Assembly (NCBI RefSeq): GCF_024170005.1
Contig: NZ_JALJXJ010000007.1
Location: 62,001 to 126,000, forward strand
Source: Azospirillum lipoferum
GTDB taxonomy: Bacteria > Pseudomonadota > Alphaproteobacteria > Azospirillales > Azospirillaceae
Direction: 5' to 3'
Length of the DNA: 64,000 nucleotides
Positions 1 through 11,900 of the stretch are shown in pieces. Each line of letters opens with the position of its first letter. The first letter of the stretch is position 1. The notes under the pieces are model-generated. The model saw only the letters and a program-made list of their open reading frames with translations, was not told where the DNA came from and did not search any database. A program made the translations under genes and the position numbers.

Positions 1-554
1 CCGAAACGGGCGTTCAGCTGATCGGCCAGCAGAACCGCCCGCGCCGGGTCGGCGTCGAAGATGTCCAGCCGCCCGGCGCCGAGATGGAAGGCGGCATGGC
101 CGACCGCCGCACCCGCCCCGCCGGCGCCCAGAAGCACCACCCGGTCCATCGGCACGGTGCCGAGGCCGCGGCGGAAGCCCTCGGCGAAGCCGGAACAGTC
201 GGTATTGTGGCCGACCCGTCGGCCGTCCTTCAGCACGACGGTGTTGACCGCCCCGATGGCGCGGGCATCGTCCGACAGCTCGTCCAGCAGCGGGATGATC
301 GCCTGCTTGCACGGGTAGGTGACGTTCAGGCCGGTGTAGCCCATGCGCTCGGCACCCGACAGCAGCTCCGGCAGGGCATCGGGGCCGAGGCCGAGGCGGT
401 CGAGGTCGATCAGCCGATAGAGGCAACGCAGGCCGAGCGCGTCGGCCTCCCGCTCATGCATCGCCGGGGTGCGCGAGGCCTGGATGCCGGCACCGATCAG
501 TCCGACGAGGATGGAATTGCCGGCGACGGGTGCCGGACGGGAAATGGCGTTCAT
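1..554 (-). CDS. aroE: Shikimate/quinate dehydrogenase, C-terminus cut by window edge
   Basis: NAD(P)-dependent shikimate (or quinate) dehydrogenase, interconverting shikimate and 3-dehydroshikimate in the cytoplasm. The first 184 residues are visible. They contain the substrate-side motif NVTYPCK with the expected catalytic Lys, the conserved GAVNTVV and NTDCSGF segments (catalytic Asp), and the dinucleotide-binding loop [10 protein letters not shown] that opens the C-terminal Rossmann domain. The start ATG at 554 overlaps the aroQ stop in an ATGA arrangement, so translation is probably coupled. Its place behind quiC and aroQ points to a catabolic role (QuiB-like: quinate/shikimate oxidation) rather than the biosynthetic housekeeping copy. 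That assignment is inference from context. The cofactor-preference residues beyond the edge cannot be judged. Confidence 0.9.
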   Translation of the reverse strand, partial: MNAISRPAPVAGNSILVGLIGAGIQASRTPAMHEREADALGLRCLYRLIDLDRLGLGPDALPELLSGAERMGYTGLNVTYPCKQAIIPLLDELSDDARAIGAVNTVVLKDGRRVGHNTDCSGFAEGFRRGLGTVPMDRVVLLGAGGAGAAVGHAAFHLGAGRLDIFDADPARAVLLADQLNARF

Positions 555-1000
555 TTCGCGGCACTCTCAAGCAGCCGGGCCATGCGCTGGAGGGCCAGCG
601 TGTAGCCCTGGGTGCCGAAGCCGCAGATCACCCCGGCCGCGACGCGCGACACATAGGAGAAGTGGCGGAATTCCTCGCGCCGGTGGATGTTGGAGATATG
701 GACCTCCAGGATGGGGAAGGCGCAGGCCGACAGCGCGTCCATCAGCGACACCGAGGTGTGGGTCAGGCCGGCCGGGTTGATGACCAGCCCGTCGACCGTC
801 TCGCGGGCCTCGTGGATCCAGTCGATCAGCACATGTTCGGCGTTGGATTGCCGGAAATCGACGGCAAGGCCCAGCGTCTCGCCGGTGCGGCGGCAGTCGG
901 CCTCGACATCGGCCAGGGTCTCGTGGCCGTAGATGTGCGGCTCGCGCTTGCCCAGCAGGTTGAGGTTGGGTCCGTTCAGGACCAGGATTGGACGGCTCAT
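551..1000 (-). CDS. aroQ: Type II 3-dehydroquinate dehydratase
   Basis: Catalyses reversible dehydration of 3-dehydroquinate to 3-dehydroshikimate; type II enzymes are dodecamers of ~150-aa flavodoxin-like subunits. This protein is 149 aa and begins [20 protein letters not shown], the family hallmark. It has the catalytic Tyr in IYGHE (about residue 24) and the His in EVHISN (about residue 101). I chose ATG 1000 because the family starts there and a GGAG lies about 10 nt upstream; the frame stays open upstream but reads into the quiC 3' end. It sits between quiC and aroE, supporting a quinate-degradation role in which it makes the substrate for QuiC. A copy of a repeated operator-like motif fills the short gap upstream. 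Confidence 0.93.
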   Translation of the reverse strand: MSRPILVLNGPNLNLLGKREPHIYGHETLADVEADCRRTGETLGLAVDFRQSNAEHVLIDWIHEARETVDGLVINPAGLTHTSVSLMDALSACAFPILEVHISNIHRREEFRHFSYVSRVAAGVICGFGTQGYTLALQRMARLLESAAK

Positions 1001-1012
1001 GGTGGGGCGTCT

Positions 1013-1040
1013 CCAAGCAAACGCACTGTTTCGTTCATTT

Positions 1041-1043
<3 letters not shown>
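1013..1043. promoter_or_regulatory. Repeated operator-like motif, copy upstream of aroQ
   Basis: The plus-strand sequence CCAAGCAAACGCACTGTTTC followed by GTTCATTTTC aligns with 2991-3020: CCAA-(G)-CAAACG-Y-AC-NNN-TTCGT-W-CATTTT. It overlaps the quiC stop codon and ends 13 nt before the aroQ start. Two copies in the same orientation, each just before a gene of the same pathway, suggest a regulator-binding site. The regulator is not in the window. Confidence 0.45.
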
Positions 1044-2957
<1,914 letters not shown>

Positions 2958-2990
2958 CGGAGCCCCTTCGGCAGCGGCATGGTTCGAACA

Positions 2991-3020
2991 CCAACAAACG
3001 TACCAGTTCGTACATTTTGG
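2991..3020. promoter_or_regulatory. Repeated operator-like motif, copy upstream of quiC
   Basis: CCAACAAACGTACCAGTTCG followed by TACATTTTGG, matching the copy at 1013-1043 at about three quarters of positions. It holds GTAC-N6-GTAC. It lies 34 nt from the quiC start, where a promoter or operator is expected. IclR-type regulators often control such operons, but which protein binds here is unknown. Confidence 0.45.
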
Positions 3021-3061
3021 CGCAAGACGCTTTGTGTGCCGATGATCTGTGATCCGAACAA

Positions 3062-3078
3062 CCCTTCAAATTGAAGGG
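3062..3078. promoter_or_regulatory. Perfect 8-bp palindrome upstream of quiC
   Basis: CCCTTCAA-A-TTGAAGGG lies about 105 nt upstream of the quiC start and just beyond the terminator of the upstream unit. It has the size of an operator for a dimeric regulator. Nothing else supports a function. Confidence 0.3.
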
Positions 3079-3101
3079 ACTCCGGCCGCTTATGCACAAA
3101 T

Positions 3102-3142
3102 GCCATCGCCGCGCCCCCAGGCGTCGGGGGCGCGGCGATGGC
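3102..3142 (-). terminator. Hairpin terminator after the PI-PLC-like gene
   Basis: A perfect 17-bp stem (GCCATCGCCGCGCCCCC, 3102-3118, paired with 3126-3142) with a 7-nt loop starts 20 nt after the stop of the minus-strand gene at 3163. On the minus strand it is followed by ATTTGTG, a short T run. It probably ends the five-gene transcript and separates it from the quiC promoter. Confidence 0.75.
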
Positions 3143-3162
3143 TGCGGTTGTCGGGTGCCGGC

Positions 3163-4596
3163 TTATTGCTGGGCGGTCAGCCCCATGCGCTGGAGGGTGA
3201 TGGTCGCGGCGGTCGCCGCCAGGGCGTTGTCGACGAAGTCGTTGAGGAAGACGACCAGCTGGTCGTTGCCCAGGGACTTGCCGACATTGGCGAGCAGCCA
3301 GGGGTAGGTGACGCTGTCGAAATAGGCCTTGGTCGACATCAGGGGCGACGAGGCGCTGCTTTGCGACGCCGCGCTGGAGACGATGACTTCCTTTCCGGTG
3401 TTGGTCGCCGTGCCCTGAAGCTGCAGGACCGTGTAGGTGCTGCCGGACTGCCCGGCGGCGGTCATCCCGGACAGCGCGCCGACGATGCTGCCGGGCTGGG
3501 TGGTGGCATAGGCGCCGTCGCTGTAGGAATCGTATTTCGACGCCGGCAGCCAGCCGGAAATCTGGTTCAGGAAGATCAGCCGCTTGTTGGCCGACAGGAG
3601 GTCGGCATAGCTGCTTTCCAGATCCGGCGCCGAACCGACCGCGATGGTGGAGCCGGTGCCGCTCTGTGCCGCCGCCAGGATGCCGGCCAGCGTGGCTTCG
3701 TCGGGCGCCATGCTGGAGTCGTAGAAGCCCTGGCTGTTGGCGGACACCACGACGATCTCCGACGGGTTGGCGGCGAGCCATTGCAACAGGTCGGAGAGGA
3801 AGCTGGCGAAGGGATAGCCGGGGATGACGGTATGCTGATGGTAGATCCCGCCGTCGAAGGACCGGATCTGCGGGGGCAGGTAACCGGGACGGAAATCGAA
3901 ATAGCGGCATCCCATGTTCAGCATGGCGACGACGTTGTCCTTCTGTGTCACCGCCAGATTGGTGATCGCCGTCACCGCCTGGCTGGCGGCGACATCGGCC
4001 AGCGCGCCGAACGCCTTTGCTCCGACCAGGGACAGGAAGGCCCCGACGGCCTGGGCGTTGGAGAGCAGGCGGCGCACGCAGCCGAGATCGAAGGTGCCGG
4101 CGTCGTGGGCTCCCGGAAGGCAGAAGCGGTTGAACGGCTGTGCCGCGGCGGCCGGATTCTCCGCCACCAGCCGGCCCATCCAGCCGTTCATCGGCGGGGT
4201 GAGATAGGCATAGGCCTGATCCCGGTTGGTGAGGTCGCCATAGCCGGGGCCGGAATCGTAGAAGCCGTAGGACAGGGCGAAGCCCGGCGCGCTGAACGAC
4301 GGCGTGTTCATCATGACCGACAGGTTGCCGCCGTCCATGTTGCCGGTGACCGGGTCGATGATGGCGAGCCCGCTGAGCACCGGTGTCGTGCCGACCGTCT
4401 GCCAGCCGAAGCTGCCATCCACACCGCTGAAGGAGAAGGAATAGTCGACCTCGACAGTGCCGGTCCGGAATCCGGGGCCGGCGGGGACGTCGAGCGTCCA
4501 GCTGACCGACTTCTTCACATTGTCATATTCGGTCGCGGCGATCGAAGTGCCGGGATTGCTGACATAGAAGTAGTAATTGACGCCTTTGCTCGGCAT
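3163..4596 (-). CDS. PI-PLC-like phosphodiesterase with N-terminal beta domain
   Basis: 477 aa. Residues ~1-145 form a beta-rich domain of unknown type containing YVSNPG near the start; a YVSNP stretch also occurs in the N-terminal domain of the collar protein encoded upstream. Residues ~155-477 look like the PI-PLC X-type TIM barrel: LPGAHDAGTFD (H164, D165), GCRYFDFRPGY (D234, R236), then YHQHTVIPGYPFASF (H253/H255) leading into a LQWLAANPSEIVVV strand. These match the general-acid/base His pair and Arg/Asp of bacterial PI-PLC. Such enzymes cleave glycerophosphoinositol or related phosphodiesters; the substrate here is unknown. No signal peptide or membrane segment is seen, unlike most secreted bacterial PI-PLCs. 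It is the last gene of the five-gene unit, and a tandemly duplicated ribosome-site sequence precedes it. Confidence 0.75.
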   Translation of the reverse strand: MPSKGVNYYFYVSNPGTSIAATEYDNVKKSVSWTLDVPAGPGFRTGTVEVDYSFSFSGVDGSFGWQTVGTTPVLSGLAIIDPVTGNMDGGNLSVMMNTPSFSAPGFALSYGFYDSGPGYGDLTNRDQAYAYLTPPMNGWMGRLVAENPAAAAQPFNRFCLPGAHDAGTFDLGCVRRLLSNAQAVGAFLSLVGAKAFGALADVAASQAVTAITNLAVTQKDNVVAMLNMGCRYFDFRPGYLPPQIRSFDGGIYHQHTVIPGYPFASFLSDLLQWLAANPSEIVVVSANSQGFYDSSMAPDEATLAGILAAAQSGTGSTIAVGSAPDLESSYADLLSANKRLIFLNQISGWLPASKYDSYSDGAYATTQPGSIVGALSGMTAAGQSGSTYTVLQLQGTATNTGKEVIVSSAASQSSASSPLMSTKAYFDSVTYPWLLANVGKSLGNDQLVVFLNDFVDNALAATAATITLQRMGLTAQQ

Positions 4597-4628
4597 GCCT
4601 GAACTCCGGTTGGCCTGAACTCCGATTG
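4597..4628. repeat. Tandem 16-bp duplication covering a ribosome-binding site
   Basis: GCCTGAACTCCGGTTG (4597-4612) is followed directly by GCCTGAACTCCGATTG (4613-4628), one mismatch. On the minus strand each unit carries CGGAGTTCAGGC, so the Shine-Dalgarno-like GGAG before the gene starting at 4596 exists twice; only the proximal one has usable spacing. Confidence 0.7.
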
Positions 4629-4704
4629 GGATGTTGTCGCGACAGATCCTGTCTGGCGCCCGAAGGCGGCGGGGAGCCGTGTCCCTGCCGCCTCCACCGC
4701 CGGG

Positions 4705-5898
4705 TCATTCCGCGCGGATCAGGTAATAGACGTAGACGTTCTTCGGGCGCGTCTCGCTGCCGCCCGTGGGCTGCGTCTGTTCCAGCGCGTTGTTCCAGTC
4801 GCCGCCGGACCAGTTGCCATCGCTGTTGACGTACACCGACTGCCAGTAGGTATGGGTGTGCGAGGCGAACTGGTCCGCCTGACGCGTGCCGATGCCGTTG
4901 TTGTTGTTGGGGTTGGCGGTGCCCGTGTTGTTGCCGTTGTTCTGGGCGGTACGGCCTTCGAAGTCCAGATCCAGGTTGGTCCCGGCGCTTACCCCGCGCA
5001 GGAACATACCCCGATAGTCAGGCAGGTTGAAGGTGGTGGAGTTGTCGCCGGTGCCGTAGAGCGTGTTGATGACGTTGAACAGTGCCGCATATTGGGTCCG
5101 GCTGACCGCCGATCCGTCGCACAGGAACCAGCCGTTGGGCAGGGGACCATTCACCGGCCCGGCATAGGGAACGATGCCGCCCACCGGGATGGCGCCGTTC
5201 GCGTTGACCGTGGTCGCATTGACCGTGGTGGTGTTGACCGTCGGGGCGTTCACCGTGGTGGCGCCGACGGTCGTGGCCGCAACGGTCGTGGCGTTCACCG
5301 TCGTCGCGGTGACGGTCGTCAGCTGCGCCGTGGCGTTCTGGTTGGGCTCGCTGGTGATCGAAGCGGTCTCGATGCCGGTGATCTGGGCGGAGCCGGCCTG
5401 CAGCGAGCCGCCCTGCGCCACCAGCGACACCGGGAAGGTGGCCGCGACCTTGGGCATCCAGACGCTGCATTCGGTCGGACTGCCGCCCTTCAGGACTTCC
5501 TGGATCTGCACCACCACCGTGCCGGCGGTCGAGGCGACGGTGATGCCGGAGAAGGTGATGGTCAGCAGTTCGGCGCCGAAGCTGTAGGCGCTGCCGTTCT
5601 CCAGCTCGATGACGAAGGCGTTGGGGGTGGACGAGGCCTGCCAGGTGGCGCCGTCGGTGGAGGTCACGGTCGGGATCGCCACCGTGCCCTCGGTCAGGTC
5701 GCCGGCCCCCGGCGCCGACGCCGTGCCCAGCGGCAGCGCGATGGCGATCTGCTGGAGCGACAGGGTGGTGCCGGGCTTGGGGTTGCTGACATAGATCGTC
5801 AGCGTCGTGTTCGCCGTGCCGGTGACCAGCGGGACCACCGAGCTGAGGACCGAATATGCCAGCGAGGTGCCGCTGGAGACGACTTGGGCTGAAAACAT
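4705..5898 (-). CDS. Phage tail collar-domain protein with pentapeptide-repeat shaft
   Basis: 397 aa. Residues ~1-160 are a beta-sandwich-like domain with TIYVSNPKPGTTL. Residues ~194-233 are about eight pentads of the type ATTVN, probably a rigid trimeric shaft. Residues ~237-301 are a phage tail collar domain (GWFLCDGSAVSRTQYAALFN, then TTFNLPDYRGMFLRG). The tail end has an Asn/Gly-rich loop, HTHT (347-350, the metal-binding type seen in short tail fibres) and RPKNVYVYYLIRAE, the usual collar-protein C-terminus. Such proteins are receptor-binding tips of phage tails and contractile systems. No sheath, tube, baseplate or other phage gene is nearby, so it appears domesticated. No signal peptide is visible. 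A GAGAGGGAA ribosome site supports ATG 5898. Confidence 0.8.
   Translation of the reverse strand: MFSAQVVSSGTSLAYSVLSSVVPLVTGTANTTLTIYVSNPKPGTTLSLQQIAIALPLGTASAPGAGDLTEGTVAIPTVTSTDGATWQASSTPNAFVIELENGSAYSFGAELLTITFSGITVASTAGTVVVQIQEVLKGGSPTECSVWMPKVAATFPVSLVAQGGSLQAGSAQITGIETASITSEPNQNATAQLTTVTATTVNATTVAATTVGATTVNAPTVNTTTVNATTVNANGAIPVGGIVPYAGPVNGPLPNGWFLCDGSAVSRTQYAALFNVINTLYGTGDNSTTFNLPDYRGMFLRGVSAGTNLDLDFEGRTAQNNGNNTGTANPNNNNGIGTRQADQFASHTHTYWQSVYVNSDGNWSGGDWNNALEQTQPTGGSETRPKNVYVYYLIRAE
5200..5319 (-). repeat. 15-bp coding repeats for the ATTVN pentads
   Basis: The stretch encodes Thr-Thr-Val-Asn/Ala/Gly-Ala units about eight times with near-identical 15-bp steps (on the plus strand, variants of GTTGACCGTGGTGGC). 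Copy number could vary by slippage, changing shaft length. The repeats lie wholly inside the collar gene. Confidence 0.75.
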
Positions 5899-5968
5899 GC
5901 CGTTCCCTCTCTTCGTATCGTGGACTGCCTGATGGGCGGGTTGCGAGTGGGCGGGTTGCGGTCGTCCG

Positions 5969-8900
5969 TCAGCTTTGCAGCGCGGTGACGGACGACAGGG
6001 GAAGGGTGACCGACCGCAGCACCAGCACCGGCTGCTCCGGCGTCTGGGTCGGGGCGATCAGGGTGACCTGGAACAGCAGCGACGCCGTCGACCATGGCCG
6101 GGCACCCGGCGCGTAACCGTGCGCCGACGCCCCGGTGACCCAGCCATTCACCTGATCGGCGATCTGCGTCGCCCAGCTGGCGGCGCCGGCGGCGGAGATG
6201 TTGGGGGCAAGGCCGATGTCGAGGGTCATGGCGATGGGCGTCACCACCGGCGGCAGCGCCGGTGAAAGCACCGTCTCCAGCGACACGACCAGCTGCACGA
6301 TCATCTGGTTCGGCAGGGTGACGCCGGTCATCGTGCTGGACACCAGCTCCGGAAGGAACTGCGACAGGTAGGTGACCAGCCCGCCGCTGGCCGGCATGCC
6401 GCTCAACGCGGTCATGGCGATCGGCGTGGTGCAGGTGAAGAAGGGCCGCGCCGGGTTCGGGAAGGAGACGCTGCCGCTGGTGAGCAGGAAGGCCGCCGGG
6501 AAGGTCGGGCTGGCTGTCTGCGACCACAGATAACGGTTCCGCTCGACCGACAGGAACAGCTGGGCCGACTGCGCCCCGACGACGTCGAGAAGCCCGGTCA
6601 TGGACAGCGTCCGCCGGCCGGGCAGCATGCCCGACGCCGCGGTGAGCGGCGTCCCGTCGGCGACGGAACTGTAGCTGTAGACGGCGAGGTCCGCCGTCGC
6701 GCTGACCGCCGCCGGCTTGTAGCCGGGGATGCCGACCGCCAGATCGGCGGCGGAACCCGCGGTCCCCGCCTGCCGGACCTCCACCAGCCAGGGGCTTTGC
6801 AGGTCGCCGCTTCCGGCGGACTGCGGCCCCTCGTTGATCTCGAAGCTGTAGACGAGCGGTGCGGACAAGGTGTCCTGACCGGCGGTGACGGTGTCCTGCG
6901 TGGACGCCAGCGTCGTCGCCATGGTGCCGCACAGGGCGGCGAAGGACTGGATCGCCCCCTCCTCCTCCGCAGACAGGGTGAAGCCATAGGGTTGCAGCGC
7001 CGCGAGGCCATGGCTCTGCAGCAGCGGATAGACCAGGGCATGCAGGCCGAGCGCCGTCGGCAAGCTCCCCGCCACGTTGCCGGACGTCACCGTTTCGGTG
7101 GCGCCGTTGACCGCGATCCGCGCCAGCACCGTGTCCTGCGCCACCGGGCGGTGATGGTATTCGGCGGAGAGCGCCCACCCCTTGGCCGTCTGCAAGGCGT
7201 CGCCGCTGCCGGCGTTCGGCGTGGCGGTCTGGGAGCGCAGCACCGGCGCCGTCGGGTGGGTGCGCCTGGGCAGCCCGATGATGCTGGCGGGCACCGGCAG
7301 CGTCGGCCCCGGCGGGTTGACGACACGCAGCCATTCGCCCTGCCGGCAGGTCAGCGCCGTCGGTCCCGGCGGCAGGGCGCCGGTGGTGTCGACCGCGAGA
7401 TCGGTGACGTTCACCTGGATCGCGTCGATCCGCAAGCTGCCCGGCAGCGTCGCGGAGTCGAGCGCCAGACGCCGGCCGCCGGACAGGGTGACCGCCAGCG
7501 TGCCCGTACCGCCGGTGCCGCCGCCGGCGATGCTGCCGCTCACCATGCCCAGCTTCAATCCGGCGGGCTGGTTGCCGTCGGGAAGCAGGTGACCGGACAG
7601 CACGAGGCCGTCCAGCCCGGCCAGCGCCGCGGTGGTGACGGCCAGCGTGGCGACGGCGTCGATGTCGTAGAAGGCTTCCGCCTTCGTCCGCATCGCCTCC
7701 TGCAGCGCCGCGGCGACCGGTGCAGGGGCCTTGCTGCCGTCGGTCAGGCTGACGGCACCGGTGGACAGGCTGGAGGCGAGCGTGGTCTTCAGCGCGGTCA
7801 TGGCGGCCACGGCCGGGGCGGTCGCCGCGGTGGCGAGGGCCGGCACGGCGACGCCGGGGGCCAGGAACCGGTCGAGGTTGGCCAGGACCCGTTTCATCTC
7901 CGCATCGCAATCGAGGCCGGCGACCGCTCCGGTCGCCGGCAGGGTGTCGCCGCCCGCGTAGCTTTGCAGGAACTGGTTGACCGACGCCGGCAGGTTGCCG
8001 AGCGGCACCGAACCGCTGAACAGCTGCGGCGACAGCGGTGCCGGGGCGTAGCCCTGCCAGGACGTGCCGGACACGGTCAGATCGATGCCGCCCGCTCCCC
8101 AGCGCAGCACCCAGAAATCGGGGATCCGGCCGCCGCCGGCCCCCAGCAGAAGGATCGGCGACTGGCTGGCCAGCACGGTTTCGATGGCGGTGGCGAAGGC
8201 GCGCGCGGTCGCGATGGTGGTTCCGCTGCCACTCCCGTTGCCGCTTTGCAGCGGCGGCAGGACCGTCCGGGCGGTGAAGGACTGGTTGCCCGACAGGCTG
8301 AGCGGCAGCGACAGCGCGAAGTCGAGGGTCGCGGACAGGCGGTAGAGCGGGGCGGTGTTGAAGGCGGTGTCGGCCGGCAGGACGAACTGGAGCGGCGCCA
8401 GGGCCGGAGCGGTGCCGGTACCGGCCGCCAGCGCTTGCAGGATCCCGATCAGGCGCGATTGCAGCGCGCCCGCGACCGTCTGCGGCGGGACCGGATAGGG
8501 GCCGGGGGTGGGGGCCGGCGGTGTGGTGAACTCCAAAAGGGCATCCAGCGGCGTCGGGACGAGGCTGGTGGACAGCGTCACATTGACATGGGCGAGCTGG
8601 TGGTAGGCCCGCACCAGCGTGGCGATCAGTTCTCCCATCCGCTCGGACGACAGCGACGTGGGCTGCGACCAGTTCAGCGCCAGACTGAGGAGCCGGTCGC
8701 CACCGGCCGCCGTCGCGAAGCTGTAGGAGAAGCTCAGTCCCGGCCAGCCCTGCAGGCCAAGCAGGGGATCGGTCCATTGCAGCACCTGCCCGGCGATCTG
8801 CCCGGCGGCGCTCCTGACCGGCAGCATGTTGCCGAACAGGTCCACCCATTTGGTCCGGGCCGTGAAGACGTTGCCGACGAACTGGTAGGGATCCGCGGCG

Positions 8901-11900
8901 AGCGACAGCAGTTGCGGCAGATCCGGGGACAGGATGGACGGCTGCGCCTGCGCCGCCGTCGCCTCGACATGTTGCAGGATGCTGAAGGTGGCGGTGTGCC
9001 GACAGGTCCCGTTGCTGGCGCCGCTGTTGGACTGGCTGACGATGACCGGGGTGGTGCCGCTGTAGATCGTCGTCTGGCCGTCCATCACCGTCGGGTAGAA
9101 GGCGACGAGGCCGAACAGGTTGTCGATGGTCGGCTGGTAGGCGATGGCCGGGTTGGACGGCGTGGTGCTGTTGGTCTGCCACATCCGCACCGAGCCGAGC
9201 GGAACCCGCCGCACCGTCTCGGTCAGGGCGGCGGCGGCGATCGACAGCGGATGCGCCGGCGCCTGGGGGCTCGCCACCATCGCCGTGACGTAGGGGCGCA
9301 GGGTCTCCGTGCCGTCGGCGGCCGTGGCGTGCGACAGAGACGCGACCAGGGTCAGATGCGCCACGCCGTGGCCGTCGAACAGGCTTTGCGGGATCACCGC
9401 CGTCCCGTTCTGGTCGGGAACATAGAGGATGAAGCCGCGCTCCTGCTCCAGCCCGGCGGCCAGCAGCGTGGCGATGAAGGCCGCGGCGTCGGGGGTGCCC
9501 GGCACCGCCTGCTGGGACTGGTAGAGGATGGCGTCGCCGCTCCCGACATCGACCTGCCGGACCGCGACGGTGCTGGTCGAGGACGCGGCCCCCTTCACCG
9601 GAACGGCGAGCATCAGCGCCGTCAGCGACACCGGCGGGCTGGCGGCGCCGAGATCGGCGTAGAGCGCCTGCAACCGCTGGAGCCCGGAGGCGGACACGGT
9701 GTGGACGGCATAAACCGGGGCGCCCGCCCGGCCGGCGGCGGGAAGGGTGCGGATGCTGAACTCGACCTGGACCGCCCAGGCATAGGTCGAGGCCGCGACC
9801 ACGCTGGCGGTCGACGGGTCGGTGAGCGAGACGGCGGACAGCCCGCCAGCCGCCGACAATGCCTGCCGCAGCGCGGTCGGCAGCGGGCGCAGCACGGCGA
9901 CGGAGCTGCCCCCGGCCTGCGCCACGACCTGCGTGCCGGTGCCCAGGCGGTAGCGCCGCTGCACGGTGGCGGTCTCCGGCATCAGGCCGGCCGCCAGTGC
10001 CGACCCCTCGGTGGGGGCGAGCCCGCTCCAGCCGCTGATGGTCTGGCCGGAATACACCACCGGCTGGGGATCGCTGGACGCCAGCACGATCTGCCCGGTG
10101 CCGTCGGCCTTGCTGTTCGGGAAGATCAGGCCGTAGCTGGACGGGGCGGAAGAGGTGATGCTGACCGTCAGCGTTTCCTGGGCGTTGGGCGTGAAGGGGG
10201 GCGAGATCTGTCCGGTCGCGTTGTAGAGCGGCCCGCCGCCGAGCTGCTGCCCGTGCAGCATGAAGCGCGACACCATGCCGGCGATGTTGTCGGCGGCGTC
10301 GCCCAGCGCCGCGAAAAGGGCCGACACCGTCTGCGCCTGGGCGGTCGCCACGGTCTGGAGCGATCCCAGCGACGACAGGGCGACCAGGATCAGATAGTCG
10401 CGCAGCACCGCCGGACCCGGGCCGTCGGGTGCTGCGGCGGCCGGCACCGCCTGCGGCTGGCCCTGGAGCAGCGAGGTGGCGCCGGTGGAGATCTGGCTGA
10501 CGACCACCGAGCAGGTCGGCGGCAGGGGAAACGGCACGGTGGGAACCGGCTGCGTGGTGTTGCCCTGTGGTGCGGCGTCGAAGACAGACTGGAGGCCGAG
10601 CGCCAGATTCCCGGCGAAGAAGGCCTGGACATCGGCCGCCGCCGGAACCGCGGGCGTCTTGCGCATCCCTTGCAGCGCGGCTTCCAGTTGCTGGATCTGG
10701 GCCAGCGTCAGGGCGACCGCCGTCCGAGGATCGGCGGCGGCCGGAACCGAGCCGCCCAATACCGCCTGGGCGAACCATGCGACCACCAGCTGCGCGAAGT
10801 CGTCGAAGGTGGCGGCGTTGGTGGAGCTTCCCTGGTTGGGGCTGGCCGGCAGCGTGGTTTCCGCGACATAGACCCATTCCGCTGCCTGCTGGGCGTTCAG
10901 GGCCTGGCTCAGCACCGGGGTGACGCACAGCGCGATCGGCAGCTTGAAGCCGGCGAAAGGGGTGAAGACCGGAGCGGAGGCTCCGCCGGAGGCCGTGCCG
11001 ACGGCCGTTCCGCTGGCCGCCGTCGTGCTGGCCGTCGTGCTGGCCGCCGCCGCACTGATCGAGGACGCCGCGGTCCAGGGCGGGACGGGTTGCTGGTTCG
11101 ATCCGACCGTCACTGTTTCGGCAAGGGTGGTGCTGAAGGCGAAGCTGTGGGAGATGTGGACGATGCCGAGATTGATCGTCACCGACAGCGATACCGCCAG
11201 CGTGGCGTCGATCGACACCGGGAAGGCATAGCCCGCGGTCGCCAGCACCTCGGCCGTCACCGACACGGCGACATCCAGCGACGCCGCGATCACCGTGAAG
11301 TCGACGCTTCCCGTGACCTCGCCCTCGACCCCGACGCTGGCTTCGATGCACCAGTATTCCTGGCTGCCGCCGCCACCGCCCTGCGCCGTGTATTCGGCGA
11401 ACACGCCCTGGAAGATGCCGCTCAGCGTCGCCGACAGGCTGGCGGTCAGCGGCCCCTTCGACCAGCCTTCGTAGAGGCCCAGCTTCAAGCCGATGCCGAA
11501 CTCCGTCTCCGTGCTGAAGGAGCCGCCGGTGACGCTCGGCAGGTTGCCCGCCTGACTGGGGCTCAGCCGCCCGAAATACAGGCCGCCGTAGCCCTGGTAG
11601 GGCGGGGCGGTGATGCCGAAGGATTGCGAGAAGTCGCCCCCGGTCGGGAAGCCGAGATCCACGTAGAACTCGCCGTCGGTGTAGAACCGGGCCGAAATCG
11701 ACGGCAGTTGCAGCGCGCACATGCCGACCTGCAGGTGCTGGAGGGCGGTCGGCGGAACCAGGATTCCCTGATATTCGCCAAGCGTGCCGCTGATCGTGCT
11801 GTACTGGATTTCGGCCTGGAGGCCGGCGAGCTGGCTGAGATAGCCGGAGCCGCCACCGCCCTTGGCCGGGGTCGACGCGACGGTCACCTGGGCGCCGTAG

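Noticed and set aside
5200..5319. Regular 15-bp repeats as a CRISPR array
   Set aside because: Repeats are contiguous, lack unique spacers and encode pentapeptides in frame.
4705..5898. Collar gene as evidence of a prophage
   Set aside because: No integrase, terminase, capsid, tail sheath, tube or lysis gene is nearby; the flanking genes are of another kind.
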